Source: an uncultured Planctomycetaceae bacterium
Lineage (GTDB): Bacteria; Planctomycetota; Planctomycetia; Pirellulales; UBA1268
Direction of reading: 5' to 3'
Assembly: GCA_903831155.1 (NCBI GenBank)
Contig: CAIKWU010000020.1
Location: forward strand, 1 to 38,320
Length of the DNA stretch: 38,320 bases
Shown here: positions 21,735 through 30,313 of the stretch, piece after piece
Position numbering within the stretch: position 1 is the first letter of the stretch
Layout: each line of letters opens with the position of its first letter
The notes under the pieces: generated by a model
What the model was told of the DNA's origin: nothing
What the model saw: only the letters and a program-made list of their open reading frames with translations
The model's database searches: none
Made by a program: the position numbers and the translations under genes

Positions 21735-23885
21735 ATGCCTGCTCCGCCTTCCTCCATCTCACCGTCGGCCGAAGCACCGCCGGCCGGCTCCACGGCTCCC
21801 GCCAGTCGCCCGGCGGCCCGCGCCCCGGCATCGCCACCGCGCGGCTCAGGCCTGAACCCCGCCCAGCAGGAGGCGGTGCATGCGGCCCCCGGGCCGCTCC
21901 TGGTGCTCGCCGGGGCCGGCACCGGGAAGACCCGCGTGGTGATCGCGAGGATCGGGCACCTCGTGTGGCGGGGGGCGAAGCCGTCACGGATCCTCGCCGT
22001 GACGTTCACCAACAAGGCCGCCCGCGAGATGCTCGCCCGCGCCCAGAAGGGGCTCAAGAAGGGCTCGGAGGAGAAGCCCGAGATCTCGACGATCCACTCG
22101 CTCTGCGTGCGGATCCTCCGCCGGCATGCGGCGCGGCTCGGCTACCCCGACCGGTTCGCGATCATCGATCGCGGCGAGCAGGAGGCGGCGGCACGGACGG
22201 TGCTCAAGGAGCTCAAGATCGCCGACACGGTGCTCCGCCCGGCCGACCTCCTCGACCGCGTCGGTCGCTGGAAGAGCCGGGCAGTGCGGGCCGACGCGGC
22301 GATGGACGCCGTGCCGGCCGACGCCGACGACACCTGGACGCTCGCCGCCGCCGGCTACCGCCGCTACCAGAACGGCCTCAAGGCCGCGGGGGCCGTCGAC
22401 TTCGACGACCTCCTGCTCCTGGTGGATGAGCTCTTCACGCACCATGAAGACGTCCGCCGCGCCGAGGCCGGTCGCTTCGACCACGTGCTCATCGACGAAT
22501 ACCAGGACACGAGCGGCATCCAGGAGCGGATCCTCTCGGCGCTCGCCCGCGACCACAAGAGCATCTGCGTGGTGGGCGACGACGACCAGTCGATCTACGC
22601 CTGGCGGGGCGCGGAGATCTCGCACATCCTCGAGTTCGCGAAGCGGTGGCCCGGCGCGAAGATCGTGCGGCTGGAGGAGAACTACCGCTCCACTCCCGAG
22701 ATCATCCGCGCCGCCAACATGCTCATCGAGCGGAACGCACGGCGGCACGGCAAGACGCTCGTCTCGCATGCGCCGTCGGGCGTGCCCCCCGCGATCATCC
22801 AGGCGCAGGACGAGGTCGACGAGTCGCGGCGGGTGGTGGCCGACGTGGAGAGCCTGCTCCGCGAGCGAATGGTCGTGCCCTCAGAGGCGGTAATCCTCGT
22901 CCGCACCGGCGAGCAGACCCGGGCCTTCGAGCAGGAGCTGCGGCGGCGGCAGATCCCCTACGAGCTCGTCGGCAGCCGCTCGTTCTTCGACCGCCGCGAG
23001 GTCAAGGACGTGATGTCGTTCCTGCGGGTGCTCGTCGACCCCGACGACGACCTCGCGCTCTCCCGGATCGCGAACGTGCCGCCCCGCGGACTCGCGGGCT
23101 CCACCGTGCAGCAGGCGCGGGCCGAGGCGGCCACCGCGGGCCACAGCCTCTGGCGGGAACTTCTCGCCCGCCGCGACTCGGCGCGGCTCTCGCCGGCGGC
23201 CCGGTCGGGGGTCGACGCGGTGGCCCGGCTCGTCGCTCTCCGCGACTCCGCTCCACCGCCCGTGCCCGGGCAACCGCGGGCGGCGGCGGTGCTTCGCTCG
23301 CTCCTCGACACGGCCGGCTACCGGGCCTTCCTCGACAAGGAATACCAGGACGATCCCGCGGAGGCCGAGACCCGCTGGGCCTGCGTGGAGGAGGTGGCCA
23401 CCGCGCTCGACGAGCACGAGCGGGCCCGCCCCGGACAGCGGGACCTCGCCGCGGTAATCCGCGGCTTCCTCGACGACTTCGTGCTCCAGGTGGAGGAGCA
23501 GGAGGACCGCTTCACCGACGACAAGCCCAAGAAGGACGTGCTGCGGCTGATGACGCTCCACGCGGCCAAGGGGCTGGAGTTCGACTGCGTGTGGATGGTG
23601 GGCCTGGAGGAGACCATCCTGCCGCACCATCGCTCGCTGGCCGACGGCCTGCAGGCGATCGACGAGGAGCGTCGGCTCTGCTACGTGGGTGTGACCCGCG
23701 CGAAGCGTCGGCTGATGCTCTCGATGTGCCTGACGCGGACGAAGTGGGGCAAGACCAAGCCCTGCCGCCCGAGCCGCTTCCTCTATGAGCTCACGGGCCA
23801 GGCGGAGAAGTTCAGCGAGAATCCGCCCGAGAAACAGGACAAGGCCGAACCGACTGGGCCACGTGTCCGCAAGCGCCGGCGGTAG
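21735..23885 (+). CDS. ATP-dependent DNA helicase UvrD/PcrA
   Basis: The 716-residue superfamily 1A helicase unwinds DNA 3' to 5' in repair and replication restart. Motifs in order are the Q motif LNPAQQEAV (40-48), Walker A GAGTGKT (60-66), Ia TFTNKAAREM, STIHSLCVRIL, Walker B LIDEYQDTS, III VGDDDQSIYAWRGAE, IV LEENYRST, V LMTLHAAKGLEFDCVW, and VI RLCYVGVTRAKRRL. The N-terminal 38 residues are Pro/Ala/Ser-rich and probably disordered; the C-terminus is a basic tail ending KRRR instead of the longer PcrA Tudor region. It stands alone between a divergent TPR gene and a convergent dehydrogenase gene. Confidence 0.93.
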   Translation: MPAPPSSISPSAEAPPAGSTAPASRPAARAPASPPRGSGLNPAQQEAVHAAPGPLLVLAGAGTGKTRVVIARIGHLVWRGAKPSRILAVTFTNKAAREMLARAQKGLKKGSEEKPEISTIHSLCVRILRRHAARLGYPDRFAIIDRGEQEAAARTVLKELKIADTVLRPADLLDRVGRWKSRAVRADAAMDAVPADADDTWTLAAAGYRRYQNGLKAAGAVDFDDLLLLVDELFTHHEDVRRAEAGRFDHVLIDEYQDTSGIQERILSALARDHKSICVVGDDDQSIYAWRGAEISHILEFAKRWPGAKIVRLEENYRSTPEIIRAANMLIERNARRHGKTLVSHAPSGVPPAIIQAQDEVDESRRVVADVESLLRERMVVPSEAVILVRTGEQTRAFEQELRRRQIPYELVGSRSFFDRREVKDVMSFLRVLVDPDDDLALSRIANVPPRGLAGSTVQQARAEAATAGHSLWRELLARRDSARLSPAARSGVDAVARLVALRDSAPPPVPGQPRAAAVLRSLLDTAGYRAFLDKEYQDDPAEAETRWACVEEVATALDEHERARPGQRDLAAVIRGFLDDFVLQVEEQEDRFTDDKPKKDVLRLMTLHAAKGLEFDCVWMVGLEETILPHHRSLADGLQAIDEERRLCYVGVTRAKRRLMLSMCLTRTKWGKTKPCRPSRFLYELTGQAEKFSENPPEKQDKAEPTGPRVRKRRR

Positions 23886-23925
23886 GGGCGCCTCGCAGGC
23901 CTTGAGACTCCCCTGAAACGGTCAC

Positions 23926-23945
23926 GAACGCAGTGAGGGGCTGCC
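23926..23945 (+). repeat. Dispersed 20-base element, copy 4
   Basis: GAACGCAGTGAGGGGCTGCC matches 15293-15312 at 18 of 20 positions. It lies in the 88-base gap between the convergent uvrD and aldehyde dehydrogenase genes. No clear T-tailed terminator is seen in this gap. Confidence 0.6.
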
Positions 23946-23973
23946 CCGATCCGAAGATCGACCATGCACCGCA

Positions 23974-25650
23974 TCACCCGCCGAGCACCTGCGGCAACAT
24001 CTTCACGAGAGGCCACAGCCCGCTGCCGCCGCGGCCGATGGACGCGTAGACGTCCACCACGCCCCGCGCGAGCGCGGCGCCATGCCGATGCCAGGGCAGC
24101 CACGGCGGCGACGGCCGCACGAGCAAGGGCGCCCTCAGGATGCTGTTGTGCACCAGCGGCAGGAGGAGCGGGTCGTGCACGAAGCCGATGCCGCTGCGGG
24201 GCTCGGCGAGCGTGCCGCCGGGAAACCCGCCCCACGGAATGCTGCCGAACGCGTAGCCGAGGGCCGACCAGGTGTTGACGGCGACGGTGCCGTATTCGAG
24301 ATGCTCGACGAGCAACTCGACACGCTGCCGGTCATGGTGCGACAAGGTTTCGGGGATCGTCACGCTGGCGGCGAGGCTGCCGGGCAGTCGCCTCGTGAAC
24401 CCCGTGGCCCGCGTGCAGAAGGCCTCGATGTCGGCGGCTCCCAGCGGCACCTCGACCGCCACCGGGGCGAACCACTCCCGCTCCAGCCAGCGGGGTTCAC
24501 GCTCGGGATCCACTCCATCGCGAAACACACACGGAAGCGTGCCGTCGGCCGGCGGCCGCGTCTGCGTCACCTGCTCCCAGGCCGCAGCCGCGCCGGGATA
24601 CCAGGCCCGCCGGTGCGGAGCCGCCGCCAGCCGCCGCGCCACCTGCCCGAGAAACGCCTCCCGCTGGTCCCACGAGCGGCAGGTGACGACGCACTTCGTG
24701 GCGATGCAGTTGAACGACGTGTTGTTGAGGATCGAGGCGGCCACGACGTCGGCCTGGTAGGCGAGCTGGGCGTCGGTGTAGCGGCCGGGCACCACGATCC
24801 AGGGCGTGACCCCGCCGAGTTCGCACGTGATCGGCTTCGCGAGCAAGGGCGTGGCCCCGGCCACCGGGCCGCCCGGCCCCCAGACGATCGCGTCGAAGGC
24901 CCCCTGCCCGCCGGTCAGGTGGACGTGCGTGACGAGCGGCGACTCGATCACGGCCGCGGCGGCGGCTGAACCACCCGCCGAGATCGCGAGCACGCCCGCC
25001 TCCACCAGCGGGGCGAGCGCGGCCTGAAACATGGGCACGAGCGGATCGTGCAGCGGATGGAGCTTCAGGAACACGGCCCGGCCATGCTCGAAGACCTGCG
25101 ACACGACGTCGGTGATCGCGAGCCCCGTGACGTTGCCGGCCCCGAGCACCGCGGCCACACCTCCGCCTCGCGGCCGCTCATGGCACTCCTGCCGCCAGGA
25201 TCGGGCGAACGCCTCGAGATCCCCCTGATTGGCACAGCGGACGGTGCCCCGATGGCCGGCGAACATGGCCCGGTCGGCGAGCCACGGCTCCGGCACGACA
25301 TCGATCCCCACGAACGCCGCATCACCGCCACCGCGGTGCAGCAGCCGCGGAGGGGCGGCCGGCCTGGGCATGCCACCAGCCGCGATCTCGCGGAGGCTGC
25401 GGGCCGTCACGAGCAGCAGCCGGATCGCGGCGATCGGCCCGGTCGCGGTCTCTTCGGCCACGATGGCGGGAGTGCCGGCTTCCCCGGACGTCTTGATCGC
25501 GACGGCGGCCGCGATCCAGGAGTCGGCGGCGGCGGCGATGGTCAGCGCCGTCCGTCGCGCGAGTTCCGACCGCGTGGCGGCGTCGAGGCGGGCCAACCCG
25601 GCGGCCCCCGCCTGGAGGCTCGCGAGGGCGTCCGCATGGGATCCGGTCAT
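23974..25650 (-). CDS. Aldehyde dehydrogenase superfamily protein
   Basis: The 558-residue protein starts at ATG 25648-25650, seven bases after the mnmE stop. Superfamily features include AAVLGAGNVTGLAITDVVSQ (a PxNxP-like cofactor region), VHLTGGQGAFDAI (the T/G of the Rossmann-turn motif), ITCELGGVTPWIVV with the general-base Glu, NNTSFNCIATKCVV with likely catalytic C315, EREWFAPVAVEVPLG, and NTWSALGYAFGSIPWGGFPG near the end. It is longer than classical 480-500-residue enzymes because of an N-terminal extension and a C-terminal tail. It oxidises or reduces an aldehyde or thioester with NAD(P); the substrate cannot be inferred, and the GNVTG motif departs from usual dehydrogenases. Confidence 0.82.
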   Translation of the reverse strand: MTGSHADALASLQAGAAGLARLDAATRSELARRTALTIAAAADSWIAAAVAIKTSGEAGTPAIVAEETATGPIAAIRLLLVTARSLREIAAGGMPRPAAPPRLLHRGGGDAAFVGIDVVPEPWLADRAMFAGHRGTVRCANQGDLEAFARSWRQECHERPRGGGVAAVLGAGNVTGLAITDVVSQVFEHGRAVFLKLHPLHDPLVPMFQAALAPLVEAGVLAISAGGSAAAAAVIESPLVTHVHLTGGQGAFDAIVWGPGGPVAGATPLLAKPITCELGGVTPWIVVPGRYTDAQLAYQADVVAASILNNTSFNCIATKCVVTCRSWDQREAFLGQVARRLAAAPHRRAWYPGAAAAWEQVTQTRPPADGTLPCVFRDGVDPEREPRWLEREWFAPVAVEVPLGAADIEAFCTRATGFTRRLPGSLAASVTIPETLSHHDRQRVELLVEHLEYGTVAVNTWSALGYAFGSIPWGGFPGGTLAEPRSGIGFVHDPLLLPLVHNSILRAPLLVRPSPPWLPWHRHGAALARGVVDVYASIGRGGSGLWPLVKMLPQVLGG

Positions 25651-25657
25651 CCGCGGC

Positions 25658-27037
25658 TCACTTTCCGATGCAGTGACGCGAGAATATCCGATCGAGGAGA
25701 TCGGTGCCGATCGCGGCGCCGGTCGCCTCGGCGAGGGCCTCGGCCGCCGCCCGCAGCCTGCCCGCCACGATCGCCTCGTCGCCGGGCCCCTCCGGTGCCC
25801 CTGCGACCCCCCGGCGCGCCTCCGCGATCGCGGCCGCCGCGGCGCCGGCGGCAACCCGCATCCGCAGGGTGGCCGCGGCCGTCGGCGGCAGCGCCGCCAC
25901 GACCGCATCGATGGCCGCCCTGAGCTCCGCGACCCCGGCGCCGGTCACGGCGCTGGTGGCAATCGCGGTGGCAACGTCGGCTCCCCGCGTGGCACGGTCG
26001 ATCCTCGTGATCACGGCGAGCGACGCACCGGTGGCGGGGACGAGCGGGGGCGGCCGCGAGTCGTCGGCATCGCGGCACGAGACCACGACGTCGGCCCGCG
26101 TGATTTCGGTCAGGGCTCTGGCCCGCGCCTCCGCCACGATCCCGTCGCCGGCATCCTCGGAAGCCCCGTCGATTCCTGCGAGATCGATGAGCAGCCAGTC
26201 GCGGCCGAGCCCGCCGGTCACGCGGGCCTCGACCCAGTCGCGGGTGGTGCCGTGCTCGTCGGCCACGAGCACGGCGTCGCGGCCGACGACCGCGTTGAAG
26301 AGGCTGCTCTTGCCGATGTTGGAGCGGCCGACGAGCACGACCCGCGGCAGGTCGACCGCCACGGCGTCGCGGCCGGCGAGCGTGGACACGACCCGCTCGA
26401 TCGCCAGTCGGCAGCGATCGAGCCGCGCCGCGATCACCGTCCACTCCGGCCCCACCGGCACTGCGTCGGGAGTCGTCTCGTCGGCGAAGTCGATCGAGGC
26501 CTCGATGTCGGCCAGGAGATCGAGCACCTCCCCGCGAATGGACTCGAGCGATCGTCCCGCCCCGCCGCCGAACCGGTCGAGGGCGGCGGAGAGCTCCGCG
26601 GGCGTCCGCGCGTCGACCACCCCGAGCACCGCTTCGGCCTGCACGAGATCGAGCCGGCCGGCGAGGAACGCGCGGAGCGTAAACTCACCGCCGCGGGCGA
26701 GACGGGCCCCGTGGCGGCAGGACTCTGCGACCACGGCAGCGACGAGCGGCACCGACGACGGGAGCTGCACTTCCGCGAGCGGGCCACCGATCGGGCCGCT
26801 CGGGCCGGGCCAGACGAGCACCTCGACGGGCAACGGCCCCCACTCGCCGCCGAGACCATCGGCCGCGAGCGTTCCCCTCACCACCGTCGGCCGCACGCCC
26901 GGCTGCGGCCATGCCTCGGCATCGACGAGCTTCGGCAGCAGGCCCGCGAGCGCCTCGCCCGCCAGCCGCACGATCGCCCGCGCGCCCGCGCCGGGCGCGG
27001 TGGCCGGCGCCACGATCAGTTCATCGGCCGACCACAT
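25658..27037 (-). CDS. mnmE: tRNA modification GTPase MnmE
   Basis: With MnmG, MnmE builds the cmnm5 modification on wobble uridine of certain tRNAs. The 459-residue protein starts at ATG 27035-27037 (MWSADELIVAPATAPG). It has the N-terminal folate-binding domain (RGGEFTLRAFLAGRLDLVQA, EAVLGVVDARTP), a helical domain split by the inserted G domain, and the C-terminal CIGK. In the G domain G1 GRSNIGKSS (237-245), G2 TTRD (264-267), G3 DLAG (285-288) and G5 SAVTG are present. The G4 NKxD motif is replaced by TRID (344-347), so the guanine-specificity Asn is missing. It lies 61 bases downstream of yidC, a common neighbourhood, although rnpA and rpmH are absent here. Confidence 0.93.
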   Translation of the reverse strand: MWSADELIVAPATAPGAGARAIVRLAGEALAGLLPKLVDAEAWPQPGVRPTVVRGTLAADGLGGEWGPLPVEVLVWPGPSGPIGGPLAEVQLPSSVPLVAAVVAESCRHGARLARGGEFTLRAFLAGRLDLVQAEAVLGVVDARTPAELSAALDRFGGGAGRSLESIRGEVLDLLADIEASIDFADETTPDAVPVGPEWTVIAARLDRCRLAIERVVSTLAGRDAVAVDLPRVVLVGRSNIGKSSLFNAVVGRDAVLVADEHGTTRDWVEARVTGGLGRDWLLIDLAGIDGASEDAGDGIVAEARARALTEITRADVVVSCRDADDSRPPPLVPATGASLAVITRIDRATRGADVATAIATSAVTGAGVAELRAAIDAVVAALPPTAAATLRMRVAAGAAAAAIAEARRGVAGAPEGPGDEAIVAGRLRAAAEALAEATGAAIGTDLLDRIFSRHCIGK

Positions 27038-27098
27038 GCCAACGCCCGGAGGAATCCCCTCGTCGCGCAGGTTTCCACCCTGCGCATCGACCAGCGCG

Positions 27099-29384
27099 TC
27101 ACTTCCGCTTCCGCGACTGCCGCTTCTCGCGGGCCGCCGTCGCCGCACCGTTGGCGGTCGCCTTGCCGACGGGTGCGAACGCCGCATCGACCACGCGGGG
27201 CCCGCCGGCCGTGGCCGGCAGCGTCTTGGGCATCCAGAGCCGCTCCGCGATTCCCCAGAGGCTCGAGGCGATGAAGTAGAGGCAGAGGCCGCAGGGCACC
27301 TTGAAGAACATCAGTGCCATGAACCACATCATGTAGTTCATCACCTGCTGCTGCGTCTTCTGCTGCTCGTCCATCGCCGGCGGCATGAAGAGCTTCTGCT
27401 GCCAGAGGAACAGGCCGATCGTGACAAGCGGGAAGAGGTTGAGGTAGGGCCCGAGCCAGCCCTCCGGGGCGGTGAGAAATCCGGGCAGGTAGCTCGACCA
27501 GTTCCAGAGCATGTCCGGGGCGGCGAGATTCGAGCACCAGCGGATCGCCGAACTGAACAGCGGCGCCTGCCGGAGCTCGATGTCGGTGGCGAGCGAACGG
27601 TAGAGCCCCATGAAGATGGGGACCTGGATGAAGACCAGCAGGCATCCGCCCATCGGGTTGTAGTTGTGCTTCCGCCAGAGTTCCTGCGTGGCCTGGGTCT
27701 TCTTGGCCTGGTCGTCCTTGTACTTCTCGTTGATCGCCTTCATCTCGGGCTGCAGCTCCTGCATCTTCTGCGAGGAGAGGGCCTGCTTGCGGCTCACCGG
27801 AAACATCGCCCCGCGGACGAGCACCGTCAGCAGCAGGATCGCGATCCCGTAGTTGCCGATCACCGCATGCAGCGCGTGGAGGATGGCGATCATCGGGCGG
27901 GCCACCCAGCCGAACCAGCCGTAGTAGACGAGATCGTCCATGCCGGAGTCGGGCACGCCGTACTGCTTGAGCAGGTCGGGCCGCTTCGGGCCGGCGAAGA
28001 TCCGGTAGTGGTGCGTGGCCGCGCCGCCGGCAGGGATGACGAGATCCTGCGAGACGAGGCGGCTCGTCACGTTCGCGAGCTTCTTCCGCGCCCCGGAGGG
28101 AACATCGCCCACCACGATCGGCCGCACCTCCGCGAGGGCGGGCTTCGCCGCGCCGGCCTGGTCGGGGATCACGGCCGCCGCGAAGTAGAGGGCGTCGACG
28201 CCGGTGAACGACAGCGGCGTGCCCTCGCCGATCCGCGACGAGGGATGGTCGAGCTTTCCATCGGCGATCTTGAGACCGCTGGTGATCGTTCCCTGCTTGC
28301 CTACGAACCGCATCGCCACGTCGCGGACCGCGAGCGATCCCCAGTCGCGGGCCACCCGCTGCGTGTACCACCAGCCTTCGGTCGGCAGGCCCGTGGGGCC
28401 GTCGAGCGCGTAGGCCGCGACGGCGTCCTTGCCCCCGGCGCGGAGTTCGACGACCAGTTCGAGGCCGTAGCCGGCGTCGCCTTCCGCGTCGGCTCCGGAA
28501 GCGAGGCGATACTCCTTGACCACCGTGAGCCCGCCGGGAAGGGTCCGCGTGAACCGCACCCGCGTCGGGTCGCCCGCGTCGGCGAGCTCCCAATCGACAT
28601 CGGCGAGATCGAGGCCGGGGATCTCGGCGAGCGGCTCCGGGGGCCGCTTCCGCGCGTCGCACGACTCGAGCGAGAGACGGAACGAGAGCGGGTCGTGCGG
28701 GCTCGAGTCGGGGTCGGCGACGGGGGCCGTCTTGTATTCGGGCCTGACGACCTCCAGCGGCCTGCGGTCGAGCTTCACCTCGACCGCAGATGGAGTGCCG
28801 TCGCGCACGAGGTCGACCTTCACGGTTCGGCCGGGCTTCGTGCCCGCCAGCGACGTCCGCAGCGACTCGGTGTCGGGCGTCGCGGTCCCATTCACGCTCG
28901 CGATCACGTCACCCGCCTTCAGGCCCGCGCGGGCCGCGGGGGTGCCGGGACCGACCACCCCCACGCGGCATCCGCCCGTGGTCGCCGACACGGCCAGGTG
29001 GCCGAGGTAGCCGGAGCGGTCGTCCTGATCGTGAAACTTCTCGTCGGCAAGTTCGATCCGCTCCACCGCAGCCCCGCGGCTGGTGAGCGTGACGAGCATC
29101 CGGGCGGCCGAGGGATCGAGCGATCCGAGCGTGCGACGAACGCGGGGGGCAGCCTCCGAAGGCTCACGGGCCTGCAGGTCGCCGATCTCGTCGGCCTGAT
29201 TCGCGGGCTCGACCGCCGCGGCGCTTGCGGGGTCGACGGGCACCTTCTCCGCCGACTCACCGGCCCCGACGGCCTCCTCGACCGCCGGCTTGGGCGGCTT
29301 CGGGAAGATCCAGGCCTGAAGTGCCTGGCTGGCCATGATGATCGCCAGCGAGATGACGAAAAAGTGGAGGTAGCGGCGGTCCAA
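27099..29384 (-). CDS. yidC: Membrane protein insertase YidC with periplasmic PDZ domain
   Basis: YidC inserts proteins into the inner membrane. The 761-residue protein starts at TTG 29382-29384, giving LDRRYLHFFVISLAIIMASQ as the first transmembrane helix; the only upstream ATG (29549) would lie inside the next gene. After a charged linker (30-90), the large periplasmic domain holds a PDZ-like segment at about 137-205 (CRVGVVGPGTPAARAGLKAG, DVIASVNGTATPDTESL). The conserved C-terminal insertase core has five helices: the first contains YGIAILLLTVLVRGAMFP with its key Arg, then KMQELQPEMKAINEKYKDDQ, GCLLVFIQVPIFMGLYRSL, WLGPYLNLFPLVTIGLFLWQ and QQQVMNYMMWFMALMFFKVP. It ends in a basic tail. 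The PDZ insertion is, to my knowledge, a planctomycete feature. Confidence 0.95.
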   Translation of the reverse strand: MDRRYLHFFVISLAIIMASQALQAWIFPKPPKPAVEEAVGAGESAEKVPVDPASAAAVEPANQADEIGDLQAREPSEAAPRVRRTLGSLDPSAARMLVTLTSRGAAVERIELADEKFHDQDDRSGYLGHLAVSATTGGCRVGVVGPGTPAARAGLKAGDVIASVNGTATPDTESLRTSLAGTKPGRTVKVDLVRDGTPSAVEVKLDRRPLEVVRPEYKTAPVADPDSSPHDPLSFRLSLESCDARKRPPEPLAEIPGLDLADVDWELADAGDPTRVRFTRTLPGGLTVVKEYRLASGADAEGDAGYGLELVVELRAGGKDAVAAYALDGPTGLPTEGWWYTQRVARDWGSLAVRDVAMRFVGKQGTITSGLKIADGKLDHPSSRIGEGTPLSFTGVDALYFAAAVIPDQAGAAKPALAEVRPIVVGDVPSGARKKLANVTSRLVSQDLVIPAGGAATHHYRIFAGPKRPDLLKQYGVPDSGMDDLVYYGWFGWVARPMIAILHALHAVIGNYGIAILLLTVLVRGAMFPVSRKQALSSQKMQELQPEMKAINEKYKDDQAKKTQATQELWRKHNYNPMGGCLLVFIQVPIFMGLYRSLATDIELRQAPLFSSAIRWCSNLAAPDMLWNWSSYLPGFLTAPEGWLGPYLNLFPLVTIGLFLWQQKLFMPPAMDEQQKTQQQVMNYMMWFMALMFFKVPCGLCLYFIASSLWGIAERLWMPKTLPATAGGPRVVDAAFAPVGKATANGAATAAREKRQSRKRK

Positions 29385-29430
29385 GGGAGGTCTTTCCGAA
29401 GCGGGAGGGGGGCGGTGGGTGGGCGGGGCG

Positions 29431-30201
29431 TCAGCGGCCCTGGCCGAGGCGGTCGCCGAGGAAGTTGTCGAGGTCGGCGATCGCGTGAATCTTCTTCGAC
29501 GTCGTTTCGAACGGATAGTCGATCCGCCGGAACCGCACGCGGCGGTCATCCTCGACCACCACGTAGCAGGCCCTGGGGTCGTTGTCGCGGGGCTGGCCCA
29601 CCGATCCGACGTTCACCATCGCCTTCGTCCGGGGCAGGTCGATGGCCACCTCGGGCTCGCTCCGCGGCACACTGGGCGAGATGAACTCGGGCGACATGGT
29701 GAACACGCCGGGAATGTGGGTGTGCCCCTGGAAGCAGTACCGGCCGATCAGCTCGAAGATGTGCTCCATCTTCAGTGGGTTGTAGATGTCCTCCGGAAAC
29801 ACGTACTCATCGAGCGGCCGGCGGGCCGAGCCGTGCACGAAGAGGAAGTCGCCGTCGGTGCTGGTGCGGGGGAGTTCACCGAGGAAGTCGGTGAGCGGAT
29901 CGGCCGCGTTCCGCGGCATGCGATCGTGCATCTCCAGCTGATGCCGCGTCCAGCGGATGGCCCGCTCCGCACCGGAGTTGAAGCCGTCCGGGTCGAAAAG
30001 GGCCCCCTGGTCGTGGTTGCCCAGGATCACGAGGCTGCAACGGTCCCGCACGAGCTTCACGCATTCGCAGGGGTTCGGGCCGTAGCCCACCACGTCGCCG
30101 AGGCAGATCACGGTGTCGACCCCCTCCCGGTCGATGTCCTCGAGCACGGCCTGGAGGGCCTCGAGGTTGCCGTGGACGTCGCTGATGATGGCCCGCTTCA
30201 C
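29431..30201 (-). CDS. Calcineurin-like metallophosphoesterase
   Basis: The 256-residue cytoplasmic phosphoesterase starts at GTG 30199-30201 with GGAG five bases upstream ([12 protein letters not shown]). The dinuclear metal motifs are [13 protein letters not shown] (DxH), [14 protein letters not shown] (GDxxG), LGNHDQGAL (GNHD), [11 protein letters not shown] (the later His) and [11 protein letters not shown] (GHxH). [20 protein letters not shown] is typical of the small YfcE/MJ0936-like group, which acts on phosphodiesters or nucleotides; I cannot tell the substrate. It lies 46 bases upstream of yidC and may share its transcript. Confidence 0.9.
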   Translation of the reverse strand: MKRAIISDVHGNLEALQAVLEDIDREGVDTVICLGDVVGYGPNPCECVKLVRDRCSLVILGNHDQGALFDPDGFNSGAERAIRWTRHQLEMHDRMPRNAADPLTDFLGELPRTSTDGDFLFVHGSARRPLDEYVFPEDIYNPLKMEHIFELIGRYCFQGHTHIPGVFTMSPEFISPSVPRSEPEVAIDLPRTKAMVNVGSVGQPRDNDPRACYVVVEDDRRVRFRRIDYPFETTSKKIHAIADLDNFLGDRLGQGR

Positions 30202-30253
30202 GTAAACTCCATCGGTCGCGGGCCGCGATCCGGCTGGCTTTCCGCGGAAATTG

Positions 30254-30282
30254 AGGTTACGGCCCCCCTCCGGCACGGTCAA
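30254..30282 (-). promoter_or_regulatory. Weak promoter candidate for the phosphoesterase-yidC-mnmE group
   Basis: On the minus strand TTGACC (30277-30282) and TAACCT (30254-30259) are separated by 17 bases. Transcription would start near 30247, about 46 bases before the GTG. The -10 match is poor (3 of 6). Confidence 0.3.
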
Positions 30283-30313
30283 GGACGAGGCCCCGGCCCC
30301 GCAGAGGCGAATC

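Noticed and set aside
23883-23914. Terminator after uvrD (AGGGG with CCCCT)
   Set aside because: The stem is only five bases with a loop of about 20 and no T-run.
27016-28662. A 548-codon minus-strand frame inside yidC
   Set aside because: It is a shifted frame of yidC, which carries all insertase motifs; the alternative is Arg-rich and without domains.
25704-29684. A 1326-codon open frame on the plus strand
   Set aside because: It is antisense to mnmE and yidC, both of which have strong family motifs; the translation is low complexity.
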